Source: Fratercula arctica
Taxonomy: Eukaryota; Chordata; Aves; Charadriiformes; Alcidae
Reading direction: 5' to 3'
DNA length: 64,000 bases
Assembly (NCBI GenBank): GCA_947846985.1
Contig: CANTUZ010000004.1
Span: 81,759,659-81,823,658, forward strand
Made by a program: the position numbers and the translations under genes. The notes below the pieces were generated by a model, which was not told the origin of the DNA, ran no database searches, and saw nothing but the letters and a program-made list of their open reading frames with translations. Shown piece by piece: positions 38,458 to 51,355 of this stretch. Position 1 is the stretch's first letter, and each line of letters begins with the position of its first letter.

Positions 38458-41400
38458 TTTCTTATAATTAATTTCCGTGATTTATACTGCAAGCAAGCTG
38501 CCCTCCTCTTTACTGACTTTTGTTTTTGTGATACTGAACAGATCTAAAAATCAGGAGGCAGATTTCCTATAATAATTAGGTACCTAAATAGCATGTAGGA
38601 GCTTAGAAGACTTCTTAAAAAGTACATAACCATCACTGAAATATGTAAGTGCTGACACCTAATTCACTAATTGTGTCCTGAAACACAGTTGGTTGGTATT
38701 AGGTTGTAAATTATTGTTCCTGGCACGCATAGTAAATCTGCTTATTAAAATTCCCTTTCTGAATATTTATGCAAAGTCTGCAACCCCCTATGCATAAGAG
38801 ATCTGTATTATCAGACAGAGTAACTTGGCAATTTCAAAGAAACCTAACATAATTAAATCAAACCCAATCAGAAATGAAAGAACGTACAACCGCAGGAGGG
38901 GGTGACACCCCGAACTTCCACAAAGCTGTGGGGACAGAGGCATCCAGTGTAGTACAATGCCAAGCTCCAAAATACTGATTTAGAAAGTCTTTTAAAAACA
39001 GAACTTGTGGTTGTATTTTTAACTATGTTGTCCAACTAAAATCTTTAATATTAAACACATCAGCCCTTGGGCATTTCTGTGGCATCTCTACTTTTTGGAG
39101 CGTATTTTAAGTGTGCCTTCAATACATTTCAGTATTTTGTAGGGTAGAAACAGCATGGGAACCCCTAAGACATGGACTCCAGCTGCCTATTACCTGAAAA
39201 ACTGCTTAAGCTACTTCATAAACTGGTCAAACATCACCTTCAAGGATTCTTTACCCCTTTCTTACTGCTCTGACAGGCTATTTCTGCATGATTTTTACTT
39301 CTAAAGACCTCTTTCACATTTCCAGCTTGACGTATTCCTGAGCACTTTGTAATTCTGGGGGCTCTTTGCTGCAGATGTGCTGGATGGCTGAAGGTTGGGG
39401 TTTTTCTTTTCTGACTGGCAAAACACAAGAGAAACTTCCCACAGCCTGCGACGTGCTCGCCCTCCCATCTGCTCGCCCCCCAGCTCCTCGGCAGGGCTCG
39501 GGAAGAGGGGACCAGGGCACAGCGCTGCCAGCAAGCTGTGAGGCTGAGCTGCCACCTCCTTTTCTCTCTTTCCTCATCAAATTACAGTCACACACGGCTT
39601 TTTGTGCTGAATCGCATTAGCAGATTGCAATTATTTAATGATCTGATGAGACTAGGTGTTTTTATTCAGCTGTCACTTCCAGGTGATGAGCTCCCTTTTT
39701 AGAGGGGAAATTCTTAAGCGCTAGCTAAAACACCTTATGTATTTTTGTATAATATGATTTCATTTCAATTCCTAGGTCCTTACTTCAAGAAAATTCAGTT
39801 CCTTGTAGTGATGAACCATCCCAGCTTTGCAATTAAATTATTAGCATGTGCAGCTGTAGTGGCTTATGGGTACCATGAGTAGAAAATCTGTGCCTGTCAT
39901 TTTCAGATGTACTTCCACATTGTCAATTCTGCAAACAGTTGTGATTGCAATGTACAGATGTAATGGAGCTTGTGTCGCATGACTAAAGGAAAAAAATGTG
40001 GAAAATTAGAACAATATTTGTAGAAATCAGATAACTCTCCCCCCCCATGACAATTCTGAGGCCAACAACAAAATTTACAATATGATCAGAACATACTATA
40101 GCTGAGTTCTATACCAAAGTCAAATCTCTTAGTATCGATTTGACAGTATTAAAGGAGTTTGTAAATGGCTGCATATCCATATCGATAATGGCTTCACAGC
40201 CCTTTATAATGAAACAGAGACAGATAAAATTTAAATTAAAAACTATAATAATTTAATCTCATTAGGAATTTTCAAAATACTTTCCAAGTAACTGACTTTT
40301 TTTTCCCCTTGCAGAAAATTTCAGGTTGATGTAGCAGAAAGCGGAAAATTTAAATTTTTTTTCTTAAGAGTTGTTTTAAATTAAACACAAGTATTTTAGA
40401 TCACCGAAGAACCTGAAACCTTTTGTTTGAAGTCACAGCAACTTCAATCTCTTCCTCCCAAGTCTGGCAGTATTGCCAGATGCCACATTCCATTAGCTGA
40501 TGCTTTAAACTCACTTTTTTGAATTCTTTCTATTTTGAATGCAAAAAAGTATCATTTTTTCCCATTCTAAGTTTTGCGGGGATGTTTTTTAAGTACTTTG
40601 TTAAGTACTGTTAGCAAGCTGCTGCCACTTTCTTTTTCTTCCCCTCCTCAATTTTTTTAAATCTTTGAATGCCTCATTTCTCATTGGCATATGTAAAATG
40701 CTGTATACAGTAATTCTGATGTTCTAGTAAGAATTTCTAAACACAGCTTTCCATCTCTACTTGAAAACATCTATTTCTGCATATATCTGGATATATTATT
40801 TACAGATATATTCTGACAATTTTAGGTTTGAAAAATGCAAACCATGAAATTTGGGTAAAATACTGTAGTTAGACTGATGTAACTGAATTTAATGAGAGAG
40901 AGAGAAATATATATAGTTAACATAAGTACATACGTGTGTATATGTATGTTAAGAAACATAGCCAAAATATTTGAAATTGATGCCTAAAGTGCCTAAATTT
41001 TTTTTTATTTATTCTAAAGTGCTCATCATATTCAGAATTCCCACCAAAAATGTTTCACTTGTTCATTACAGAAAATCAGCTTAAACTGATCCTATTCCTG
41101 GCTGCTGAAATGCCATATTTACAGAATCTAGTTGTGCTGATGTACTTTTAAAACCTAAGAAGTTTCTCAGATGGTGTAAATTTTTATAGCTCCAGTGGCC
41201 TGAAATTACAAACTACAAAAACTTACAGCAACTGAAGATCCATCACGGCATGTGTTCTTTGCCTTTTGGTCCTTAACCTCAACCAAAATTCTTCTGACAT
41301 TAGCCATGTACCAGTAATTCAACATTTTTTTGTTTTGGTTTGGTTTTTTTATTATCTATATTGCTAAATCTCACAAATTTGAAATTTTCTAAAAATTTAG

Positions 41401-43482
41401 TTTTGCAGAGTTGACAGCTGTAATCATAGAGAATGTTAATAACGGCCTCCTTGAGCTGCTTTGAATAGACAATGATAAAGATAAATAATGTACAAAAACT
41501 ATGAGCAGGAGGTACGGGTTTAGTGACTGCCTACCTTAGTAACGTTGAGTTTTGAAGTTTAGAACTGGCCTGATAAATCAGCCTTCTCAACGCTCCCATC
41601 ACAGTGATCTCTAATGACAATGAGCTGATATACTTAAACTGTTACACCAGTCTATTAATTGCAGTATTTTACCCAAATCCCATGGTTTGCATTTTTGCCT
41701 ACCTGAAACTGTCAGTGCACTGACACATTCTCTCCAGTTACTGGCCAGAACAGCAAAGTACAAACTAGAGCCAGCGCTCAGCAGGTATCCGAGAACACAG
41801 TCAGAAGGCCAAGAATCAGCAGAGAGGTAATAAAAGAACATCACTGTGCTCCCAGATAAGTCAAGGTGTATCTACATTTTGAGGGACACACAAAATTTTG
41901 GTCCTTTCTAATTGGAGAAGCTTTAGTAGCGCTGGGAATAGATGGTCACGAGTACAAAACCTGGCTTCTTATGAGGCAACGTGAAATAGACGGGGATTCT
42001 CCAGCTTGGGAAGATGATGACTGAGGAGAAAACAGGACAGATGTCTGAAAATCTCTATAAATCAATAACGATATGGAGAACAAGAAGGGCAATGATTATT
42101 CACTATACATTTTAAAACTCTTTTCAAATCTCACTTTTTTAGTGAGAAACAAAATGAAAAAAGAATTCCCTACAAAGCTCTCAATACAGCAAATTTCTGT
42201 AAAATAAGATCATTCTCACCAACTGAGAGAAATAAAGAGAACAGAAGAGTCATCCCACTGTTGCATGGCAAACAAGGATGCAGAGCGGAAGTGGCTCTAA
42301 AAAGCACAAATTAAGCTCAGTTTTCTGTAACAAAAAGGCAAACACAAGAAATGATGACAGTAGTGGCCAGAGACAGCGTATTTTTCAGACCAGGATGGTC
42401 ATGATCAGCTCCTAAAGGAACAGCATCATCAAGATTTTGCCTGATCCGTGCTGCCCTGAACCCCGTCCCAGCAGCTCCGGAGCACCCAGGAGAGGAGAAG
42501 ATGGGCAGGAGGAAGAGGAGTGGCTGGAACAAGGCCAGAGCACACAGAGGGAATCACAAGCAAAAAAAACCACTCAGGAACATCCAGGAGCAAGGCAGGG
42601 ACAGCATTTGCAATAGCACTTCAGCTCATAGAGCAGAAGATGATCGTTTCAGGGGTGGGGGGCAAGACAGAGACAAGAGTAGCTCAGATTAAGTCAAAGG
42701 GAAAACAAGTTGCCCACTGGGAGGGAAATTTCCCCATGGTTCAGAGAAATGCCACGGAAGCACTGAAATTGGTAAAGCACGTACCAAGGGCAGGGCAGCA
42801 GGTGGTGAGTTGAGTAAAGGAGACAAGGAGGCGCTGAGCTGTCAGGCACAGGGTCTGGCGAGAACAGGGAAAGCTGGGGGGGAGGCAGGGAATAAAAATC
42901 AGAATTATATTGTAAATGCTTTATTTAAGCTGGAGGCGGAGGTGGGATGAATCAGAGCTCTCTTGAAAGAAGTAACCTTAAATCCAGCCTTCCCACAGCT
43001 TCACTTCTCACAGGGAGAACCAGGAGAAAGAAGGAAATCGAATGAGGAGTAAATGTGAAAGAGAAGGCAAACACCGGGTGTGCAAACCCGCACGCAGGAC
43101 CACTGCAAAACACATGGAATAAAAGCAGAGTCTCTCATCTATTTGTTGTCATCTTGCAGTAACAACCAGCAATGCTTATGTTCCCTTCCTGGCCAAGTTC
43201 CCTTCTATTAAGTGTTCAGCTGGCTTGCTTTCTCTTTCCAAATCTCCCCTTCTAATCCAAACACCACATACTTCAAATGGGCACACAGCCTTAAGTTCTT
43301 AATTAGAAAGCACAATGATTCTGCCTCATCCCTAAATGAACAGGAACATCCATTAGTCAAATGATCAAATTTAGACAGGTTAATTAAATCTGTTTAAATA
43401 CACCTTACCCTCTATGCTACAGTAAGAAAAAAAGTCATATTTCTGAGTCACAGGAGTTAAATGAGTTCGTTAGCCAGGCTTT
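38458..43482. other. Single-copy, AT-rich stretch, no gene seen
   Basis: A GC-richer section at about 39440-39560 carries overlapping open frames on both strands without known motifs. A (GA)6 run followed by an AT run lies at 40894-40915, and the heptamer aagtact recurs 5 bases apart near 40590. From 42420 to 42900 the sequence is purine-rich and open on the plus strand; its Lys/Arg/Gln/Gly-rich translation reflects composition. Confidence 0.4.
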
Positions 43483-43545
43483 GAGTCAAATTCTCACTTG
43501 ATGTATAATAGCACAGGTCCGTTGAAGTCAATGGTGCTGCCACCA
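43483..43545. mobile_element. Possible ancient amniote interspersed-repeat fossil
   Basis: The words caaattctcac, taatagcacagg and ttgaagtcaatggtgctgcc, in this order and spacing, resemble an old repeat seen widely in bird, crocodilian and turtle genomes, in which a gaagtcaatgg core follows a caaattctga-type opening. I cannot name the family with confidence. Only about 63 bp are recognisable and boundaries are soft. Confidence 0.35.
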
Positions 43546-44546
43546 CCTACACGATCAAGGAGCTGACTCATTATTCTATCCTAACTGCATTTGCATCTCC
43601 AAATTAATGTGCATTATTCTATTGTTGGTGATCTGATTGCCACTCCGCGGCAGGTGAAGGCCACACCAGTGAGGAGCTTGTGAACAGCAATGTACAATCG
43701 CAGCAAAGAAAATCCCAAGGGTGCAGTTCAGGCAATTTAAAAATTACTTTCTAGTGCCAGGATGATTCCAAGCAATAAAGCAAAGTTAAAGACTTAGTCC
43801 ACAACGTTGAGTAATTTCAGGGGAAAAGATTCTGTTTAAAAAGTAAGTGTGCATGCTCTTTAAAAAGAGCATGTCAATAGCTATGCAAAACGCATTCATT
43901 GCTGCCATTCTTAAGATGGGAGAGACCTGTAAAAAGTGTCAAGAACCACTGCAAATTTAACCCACTCAATACACTGTTCATTTAATGAAATACTTCTATA
44001 CAAATAATTATTGCCTTTCAACAGAAGTGCACTTACGGACTAACTCAAGCTCTTGCATTTTAGAGAAAGAGTTTGTTTATTCGAAATGGGTTTCATGTAT
44101 CCCCAAGCGCCTGCAGAAAGGCAATACACAACTTGCTGATTACTCAAGTTGGTTCTGCTGTTTCACACCTGATTTAAATGACCTTGGCTGGTCTGTGTGT
44201 GCATAACATCGGTTGTTTCCCGTGCCTGGCACACCATCGCACACAGTCCAAACAGCTCCGGAGACAGCATCAGGCACAGATCCTGCTTTTGACCAGCTCT
44301 GCATGGTTGGTGGCACACCGCCGATCAGTGGCCCTTAACACCGCTCCTCCCTGTCACCCCAACCTGGCAGCGTGGTGACACGGAGGGCACACGGCTCACA
44401 CTCCTGCTGTACTTCCCCAGGAACTGGCCAATTCCCAAGGTACTCACTCAGCACTTTCTCACCAAACCCCGTTCCTGACACCTGACTTTCTGCTTGAAAA
44501 ACACGCGTTCTACCTTTAGCACAGCCCACAGCTACAGGCTTGACTG
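43546..44546. other. Single-copy stretch with a strong palindrome, no gene seen
   Basis: The main feature is the inverted repeat at 43852-43873 (listed separately). Open frames near 43985-44529 lack recognisable motifs. Confidence 0.4.
43852..43873. repeat. Near-perfect palindrome, 10-bp arms
   Basis: The arms catgctcttt and aaagagcatg are exact reverse complements separated by aa. The flanks g and t could extend it by one wobble pair in RNA. Too short to be a microRNA precursor. Confidence 0.9.
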
Positions 44547-45035
44547 AGAATCACAGAATCACAGACTGGTTTGGGTGGGAAGGGACCTTAAAGCCCCCCC
44601 AGTGCCACCCCCTGCCCTGGGCAGGGACACCTCCCACCAGCCCAGGTTGCTCCAAGCCCCGTCCAACCTGGCCTTGAACCCCTCCAGGGATGGGGCAGCC
44701 ACAGCTTCTCTGGGCACCCTGGGCCAGGGGCTCACCCCCCTCACAGCCAAGAATTTCTGCCTCAGATCCCATCTCAATCTCCCCTCTGTCAGTGTAAAAC
44801 CCTTCCCCGTCGTCCCACGGCTCCCCTCCCTGATCCAGAGTCCCTCCCCAGCTTCCCTGGAGCCCCTTTAGGGACTGGCAGGGGCTGGAAGGTCTCCCCG
44901 GAGCCTTCTCTTCTCCAGGCTGAACCCCCCCAGCTCTCTCAGCCTGCCCCCACAGCAGAGGGGCTCCAGCCCTCCCAGCATCTCCGGGGCCTCCTCCGGC
45001 CCCGCTCCAACAGCTCCGTGTCCTTCCTGTGCTGG
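44547..45035 (-). mobile_element. CR1 LINE, 5'-truncated (copy 5)
   Basis: It opens with two CR1 tail octamers (agaatcacagaatcacag) and extends about 489 bp to near ttcctgtgctgg. Read on the minus strand it contains the C-terminal end of ORF2, in which the frame with GRLRELGGFSLEKRRLRGDL is open, and the 3' untranslated end. The part overlapping copy 4 is about 98 percent identical to it. It is 5'-truncated and carries no complete gene. The sequence after 45035 shows no CR1 similarity I can see. Confidence 0.93.
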
Positions 45036-47925
45036 CACTGAAACGTGGTCAGCATAACTGTTCCCACCAGGCCAGTACAGGAAATTACCCACAGAAATGC
45101 ACCACCCCTCCTCTCTTCCCGCACCCCCAACACCAGCCTTGCAGCGCTATCAGACTAACAAAATTGCGCTCTGGTTGATTTGGCTCCTGTTCTTCGAAAG
45201 GCAAACTTAAACCTGCCAGAGCTGAGTTTCCCTTGGTGTGTGCTGCATGTCCAGCCGTCGGCTGCAGCCCAGCACCACCACACTGCGACCTTAGGGCCAG
45301 CTCTGTCCTGCACACAACCCCTTCTCTCCCACCGCTCCCACAGTGAAACATCACCGTTTCACTCCTAAACTAAGCCAAAATTATGTTAACAATCTCTTAA
45401 CCACACAATACCTCATATTGGTTCTCTTTCAGTGTACAAAATCAAATTACAGAAGAAAAAAAAAAAAGACTAATACTTAAAAGTCTCAGTGATTACACAA
45501 GTTGTCAGCCACCGACCAGACTAATGCATTCCCATCTAAACACCAGAAGCCAGACGATTAAATCTGGGATTCAGCGCTGGCAAGTCACTTTGTTAGAACA
45601 CGGATAAATACAAACAGAAGAGGAGGGACTGGAGAAGTGGTGCAGGGATCCATCTGTGCAGATCCTGTGAAATTCATTGCTTTTCTCACAAACTCAGCAC
45701 ATCACCACTGAAATTTAATTTAAAGTTGTTTCAATTTTTTTCTAGAGGCAACTGCAAAGTCCTCTCAACAATTTTTTAAGAATACCTTTCCCCCTCCCCA
45801 ATGCAACAGGAAACAATTTTTTATTTTGAGGCGAGCAGAACGTATTAAAACATGGGCAAGAGAAAAAATTAAACATTCAACATGAAAGCAATGAAAAATT
45901 CGTAAAAATTATACAGATTGATAATTGATACTTTTAATCAGTTAATCATTATATATCATCATTATTTTAACTCCAGTTATTTTCCAAATTATATATTAAC
46001 TCTGAACTATAAATGCAACAAGCCTGCAACTTCATAAAGGTAACCAGCCACCCCCCAAACCCTACAATACAGGATCAGCAAACTGCAGTTCACCTGGGTA
46101 ATTTCCAAATTGCCCTACTGAGACTTTCCCAAATGCTTTTCATGTTTCACAGAGCTTTAATGGCCAGTGAGCCACACTGAGCAAACACACCGAGTTCAGA
46201 AATTTGGGCTAGAGTGAAAGGAGGCAGAGACAGATCTCTTAATTACATTTTTAGTATTAATATTATTTTAAACTGATGAAAAGTGAAACAAAATGGCTCT
46301 TAAGAGTAGTGCTGGAACTGACTTTCAGTGAGGTTTATGGGTCTTTATACTCCTTTTGACCAACCTTTCCTTCAAGTCACAGATTCGGCATAAGAAGTCC
46401 TTTAGAGGGATGATAAGGAAACAGGTGGATATGGCTAAGTGTTAGTACAGAGCCACTGAATTCCCATTTCCAATAGGAATTGGTGCCTGTATTTCTGAGA
46501 CATAAAGGAGTAGAAGATGAGTAGCTGTGATGCTGACCGCTCTTTCTCCCACTGTAGTACGCTATTGCACTAAAAAATACATTTTTATCTCTGAAATATT
46601 ACTATAATTAAATATTCCATGAGAGAATAACATGGAAATACTCTTAAAATAAGTTAATGTTTTAAAGCAAAAGAAGATCTGCAAGACAAAATACATTTTA
46701 CGTCTCAGTCTTAATTAATCTAGAGTTGCTATGATAAAGGACACTAAACTTCAAAAACTCTTCAAGTACCACACAGTAATAGTAACACTAATAATATAAA
46801 AATAGAGGTTTGAAAGACACAAAAAATATTTGAACCTTGTGTGCTAAAGAACGGTGTACCTTTCCTTAAAGGTGCCAAGTTCATTACAAAATTAGAAGAG
46901 AGGGGGGAAAAAAAAAAACCAAGTACGGAAAATCACTAAGGATAAGCAAAACTTTAGTTACTAACTACAGTTGCATAAATTCTGCCTTCATATTCAAACA
47001 GGAAGCTATGAAATAAGTGAAATTAATATCTGGGGGGTTTATTTAATGTCATATCCAGCTCAACAAACATCAACTTACTTTCTTATATGAAAATCCAGTA
47101 TAATAAGCTGCTTTGGGAACACAGAATTAAGTGAGAAAATACATTCCAAAAAAGTAAGTGTAGGTCTCGGACTTTGCTCAGGATTATTTTGATTAATTTA
47201 TTGTCTTGCATTGCATGGTCATAGAAAAAACCCAAAATAATGAGGTTTCTGTACCCTTCACACTGTTCCTAGTCAATCAGCAATAGCGACAGAGTGAATT
47301 CACTTAGGTTTCCTGAAATACATGAATTTTGTTTAAGATTTCTACAAGCCACGGACTTGCATAAAGCTCAGAAGCTGCCCTCCAAAGCAGGAAAGGATTA
47401 TTATCTTTTCTGTTCTAGCTCTGTGTGAAGGAGGTTTATGGGATCATACACTTTTTAAACCAAGGAGTATATTTGGCTGCAGACACAGAGATGGCATTTC
47501 CCCACACGCACGCACACTTGTTTGTCTGGGTTGGGGTTTTTTTTTGCAAACTACCAAATGGTGGGGACAAAACTGAAAACCTGCCCAAAGGTTCATCTCC
47601 CGATGTCAGCTCTTGGCCATCACCTCCCCCTCTGTGCTCTTTCAACAGCTTCCTTTTCCTCCTGCTCTTCTCCCCCAGAGGTTTCTTCAGCAGGTAAAGG
47701 TTTTTCCATTTCCCAGTCATTTGTGAATTCCACTTAATCCAACCTGCTATTTGGTTTCCTTTCCACTTCAACACCTGAATAACCTCTCACTTCTGCCCAG
47801 ATGGGAGCAGACAGGTTCCCGTGGCAAAAAGGCAAGGGATGCCAGTGCTGGGAGCTCCTCAACCAGCCCCATCTGCCTGACAGCCAGAGAGGATTAAAAA
47901 ATTTAAAACTAACACTACTGCAAAC
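45036..47925. other. Single-copy, AT-rich stretch, no gene seen
   Basis: The first 300 bases (to about 45360) are GC-rich and open on both strands without known motifs. The remainder is AT-rich with short A-runs (45455, 46910). A minus-strand open frame at 47436-47774 has a Lys/Arg-rich stretch of no recognised family. Confidence 0.4.
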
Positions 47926-47968
47926 TACTGCAATCTGGACCCAAATAGTTTGGGTTCAGATTGCAGTA
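47926..47968. repeat. Hairpin, 20-bp arms and 3-nt loop
   Basis: Left arm 47926-47945 (tactgcaatctggacccaaa) and right arm 47949-47968 are reverse complements except one position, which would be a G-U wobble in a plus-strand transcript. The loop is tag. The left arm's first ten bases, actactgcaa, are also repeated in tandem just upstream (from about 47915). The stem is long for chance. It could be a miniature inverted-repeat remnant, a recent local inverted duplication, or less likely a small-RNA hairpin, as the loop is too tight and the stem short for a standard microRNA precursor. Confidence 0.88.
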
Positions 47969-50820
47969 TCTCAATTTATGGAATTCCTCAAATTTGATAA
48001 AATCCCTGCGTGTTCAGCCTATGCATTAGTTATGATCTATGTAAAAGAAACATTTACCTTTAATAGCTCTGGTTTTGTTATCGCACCATGCAACCAGGCA
48101 ATCTGTCCATAGGTCAGATCAGGGCATAGATTGTGTGTACTTCCACATCATGTTTATTTTGTTTACAAAACCAAACATGACAAACCATGCTGGGTTAGAT
48201 CATGACTGGATTTTATTTATTGTAAAAGTACATGAAGTTCCATGCAAGCAAAAGCAAAGCCATGTCTTAAAAAGGTTTGCCGCTATAGCTACACACAAGT
48301 AAAGATTTATCTGGCCACCACCTAGAGCAACAAACAAACAGAAAAATATTTTAAGTTGCTCTATTTTCCATGAAAGGGAAAAAAATCTTTTTTCTTTATC
48401 AAGAATGAAGAATAAGAGCACGATGTGTACAGTGTGTTAAGATTTGTAGCTTCTGAACCAGGTGCAAAGCAGATGTGAAACACTGCTGTTCTGTTTTGAT
48501 AGCATTTTATTTCCTTCTAAAAGCACACAGGTGACAACACACAGTTTAAAAACCAAACTAAACACAAACAACACACAGGAAAACTGGTCCCGTATGTTTA
48601 AAATGCGGATTAAACCAAAAATGAAATAACAACAAAGAAGAAGTCTCAAAGACCCCCACTGCACAACAATATTGAGCCCTTTAGTCCTTGAAAAATAGGT
48701 AGAGAACTTTCAATAATGTAAAACCACCTCGAAAACAGAACTTGGAAGCACTAAAAAAAAACCAAAGATCAATCACCTTCTCTGCAATACACTTACCTCC
48801 ATTTGCTGGATGAATCTCATATTTCATTGTTTTACATAATTTTCCAAACAACCGCATTGCTTTATTGCGTGTTACTCAGATGCTGAGCAGAAAACAGCAA
48901 ACTTAAACAGTCGCCTTGATGAGACATGAGCTTTCCCTGCGAGGTCTGAAACTCTACTGCATTTCAGCATATGTATTTGTAGAAATTATGACACTTTAAG
49001 GTTATTCCTTCAAGTACTACCAAAAAAGTAAAAGACAGGAAACACTATTCCACTCCCGGTAACGTTCACATTGCAGGTTAACGATTTAAGCACATTAATG
49101 AAGGCACAGGGATTCCCCTGCCTCGCAGGGCAGCAGGCTCAGCTGCAGCCGGGAGCCCGGCTCCTTCCCAAAAGACACCCTCGCCCACTCTTTCCTTCAC
49201 CTAAACATCTACAAGAACACACAAAATTTCAATTGCAAGTTGTGTGTTGTTTTTTTCCAGACGCTGTGCTTCCAAGCTTCTTCGGAAGGACAGGACCTCG
49301 TGTTTTATAACCAGCCAAACTGCTCAAATCATACTGCACATTGCAAGTGAAGCAGTTACAAACTTAGTTTGGTTTTTTCCTCTCATCAGGAAAAAAAAAT
49401 AATAATTATGAATCAAACCTTTGAAAGGCAGCAGAACAAATAGAAGCTTTTAAAATATTTTGGACAGCCTGTAACTACATTTGAGTTAGTTTTTTTACTC
49501 CATTGTGAAAATCTAATCACGCAGATACATTTTTCAATTGTCTTCTTCACAAAATTTTAATCATACAGTCAAATAGTGCTATTTGCTATTAATTCAAGAT
49601 TTTATCCCCTCTCTCATTTCTTTACTGCTTGCAGGAAACCATGGTAAATTTTTATATCTTTTCTCACTGGAAAATTCATCCTCCAAGACCAATCCTATGC
49701 ATGTAAAGAAGAACTAGAGATCCGGCATGTTTTAGGAAGTAGAGGAAAGCGAGTGAGGGATGAGTGAACAGAATTTCGTTACTCTTAGTTTCTTGGTGAA
49801 TCACACGAATAACCCCGAGAGATGGCCAGGCTGATGGGAAGTCGAGTGTCTGTGCATTAGCAGTACCACACATATCAAAGTGGAACGGGAGGTTGCCCAG
49901 GAGAATTCTGCCGAGAGCAGGGGTACTGACTCTTCATGTAGGCATGGCTACCTCAAAGTAGCCATTTTGCCAGCTAGAGACGTCTGTGGAAGCAGTCAGA
50001 AAACACTGCCATTCTACCTGTGTAGCATACTGCTGAAATTTTCCTTCCATACCACATTTTCTTGAACCCCTATTTTTAAAATATATCTATTTTAACAGAT
50101 TTTTAGCATTACCTTTTGATGAAATTTAGTTCTAACAATCTCTAATTGGGGGGCCATGGGGGAGCTACAGGACACATATTTCTGAACCTCTTGCTTTTAC
50201 ATACATGTTTGCTATTAATCTCTTTACAACTTTGTTGATTTACTGTTGAATGCACTGGTGCTCATTGCTTCCACTGCCCTCTCATAATTTATTCTGAGTG
50301 CTTATTACTCCTCTGAACTGTCTTTTTCATTCTGCAAAAACTAACTGCATGACCACGTAGACTTGGCTGTGTAGGCCTGTGCTCTTGGCAAGACACCCCG
50401 CAGCATTACTGCCATTTTGCCTCCCTTTTAAAAATCCTCAGAAAACAAGCAGCTTCATGGTGGGTCTATTAACAAGAAGAAGGCAAAATTACTCATTTTT
50501 TCACCAGCACAACTAGAGGTGTCTAAGACTGGTGTTCTTCTGGTTACCGATGATTCTTCATACTGCACTCATGATATTTTACTATTGATTCTTTGGAATG
50601 TTGTGCGAAACTGCAACTGAAATTTCAGGCTTTTTTGCAGCACTTTCCTCCCTGTTGCAGGCCTTGGTTTGCCTTGATTCCCTTTAGCTAGCAGGAGACT
50701 GCTGGCACTGCCCAGGTGGCTCTTCACGTGCGGCAGCACATGAACGCTCATTCCCCAGAGTCTAAAGGACTTCGCTCATTCACATTCTCTCTGGAGAACG
50801 TCTACCCTCATACTCCACAG
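47969..50820. other. Single-copy stretch, no gene seen
   Basis: AT-rich with one GC-richer section at about 49115-49190. Open frames are below about 80 codons except near the next CR1. Nothing identifies an exon, RNA gene or repeat. Confidence 0.4.
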
Positions 50821-51355
50821 ACAGAATCAGACAATCATTTGGGTTGGAAAAGATCCTTAAGACTATCAAGTCCTACCATTAACCCAGCACTGCCCAAACC
50901 CCCACTACCCCACGTCCCTCAGCACCACGTCTGCCCGGCTTCTAAATCCCTCCAGGGATGGCGACTCCACCACTGCCCTGGGCAGCCTCTTCCAATGCTT
51001 GACAGCCCTTTCCGGGAAGAAATTGTTCCCAATATCCATCCTAAACCTCCCCTGGTGCCACTTGAGGCCGTTTCCTCTTGTCCCATGGCCTGTTCCTTGG
51101 GAGAAGAGCCCGACCCCCCCTGGCTGCCCCCTCCTTTCAGGGAGCTGCAGAGAGCGAGAAGGTCTCCCCTCAGCCTCCTTCTCTCCAGGCTGAACACCCC
51201 CAGCTCCCTCAGCCGCTCCTCACCAGACTTGTGCTCCAGATCCCTCACCAGCTCCGTTGCCCTTCTCTGAACACACTCCAGCCCCTCAATGTCTTTCTTG
51301 GAGTGGGGGGCCCAAAACTGGACACAGCCCTCGAGGTGGGGCCTCACCAGTGCCC
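50821..51355 (-). mobile_element. CR1 LINE, 5'-truncated (copy 6)
   Basis: About 535 bp of CR1 on the minus strand, from a degraded tail (acagaatcagacaatc) to ggcctcaccagtgccc. The 3'-most ~65 bp (aagactatcaagtcctacc) differ from copy 2, whereas the adjoining body is about 99 percent identical to copy 2. The copy keeps the end of ORF2 as a remnant (listed separately). It is a direct repeat of copy 7, about 2.4 kb away. Confidence 0.93.
50919..51355 (-). pseudogene. CR1 ORF2 C-terminal remnant (reverse-transcriptase protein end)
   Basis: Within copy 6 the minus strand encodes, from the truncated 5' edge, [14 protein letters not shown], then [19 protein letters not shown] and [17 protein letters not shown]. 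These are typical of the segment downstream of the catalytic core of the CR1 reverse transcriptase. The catalytic residues and the endonuclease domain lie further upstream and are absent. After SSLKGG the frame shifts at the G7 run complementary to 51114-51120, as in copies 2 and 7, so the native C-terminal end is out of frame. Without a promoter or complete ORF it has no function. Confidence 0.8.

Noticed and set aside
37960..38547. 195-codon plus-strand open frame
   Set aside because: Most of it lies inside CR1 copy 4; its Gly/Pro-rich translation recurs in copy 5 and is not the ORF2 frame.
42317..42813. Basic Lys/Arg-rich open frames
   Set aside because: They come from a purine-rich tract; no conserved domain is visible.
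50716..51270. 184-codon plus-strand open frame
   Set aside because: It is antisense to CR1 copy 6; the Ser/Pro/Leu-rich translation is the shadow of the ORF2 remnant.
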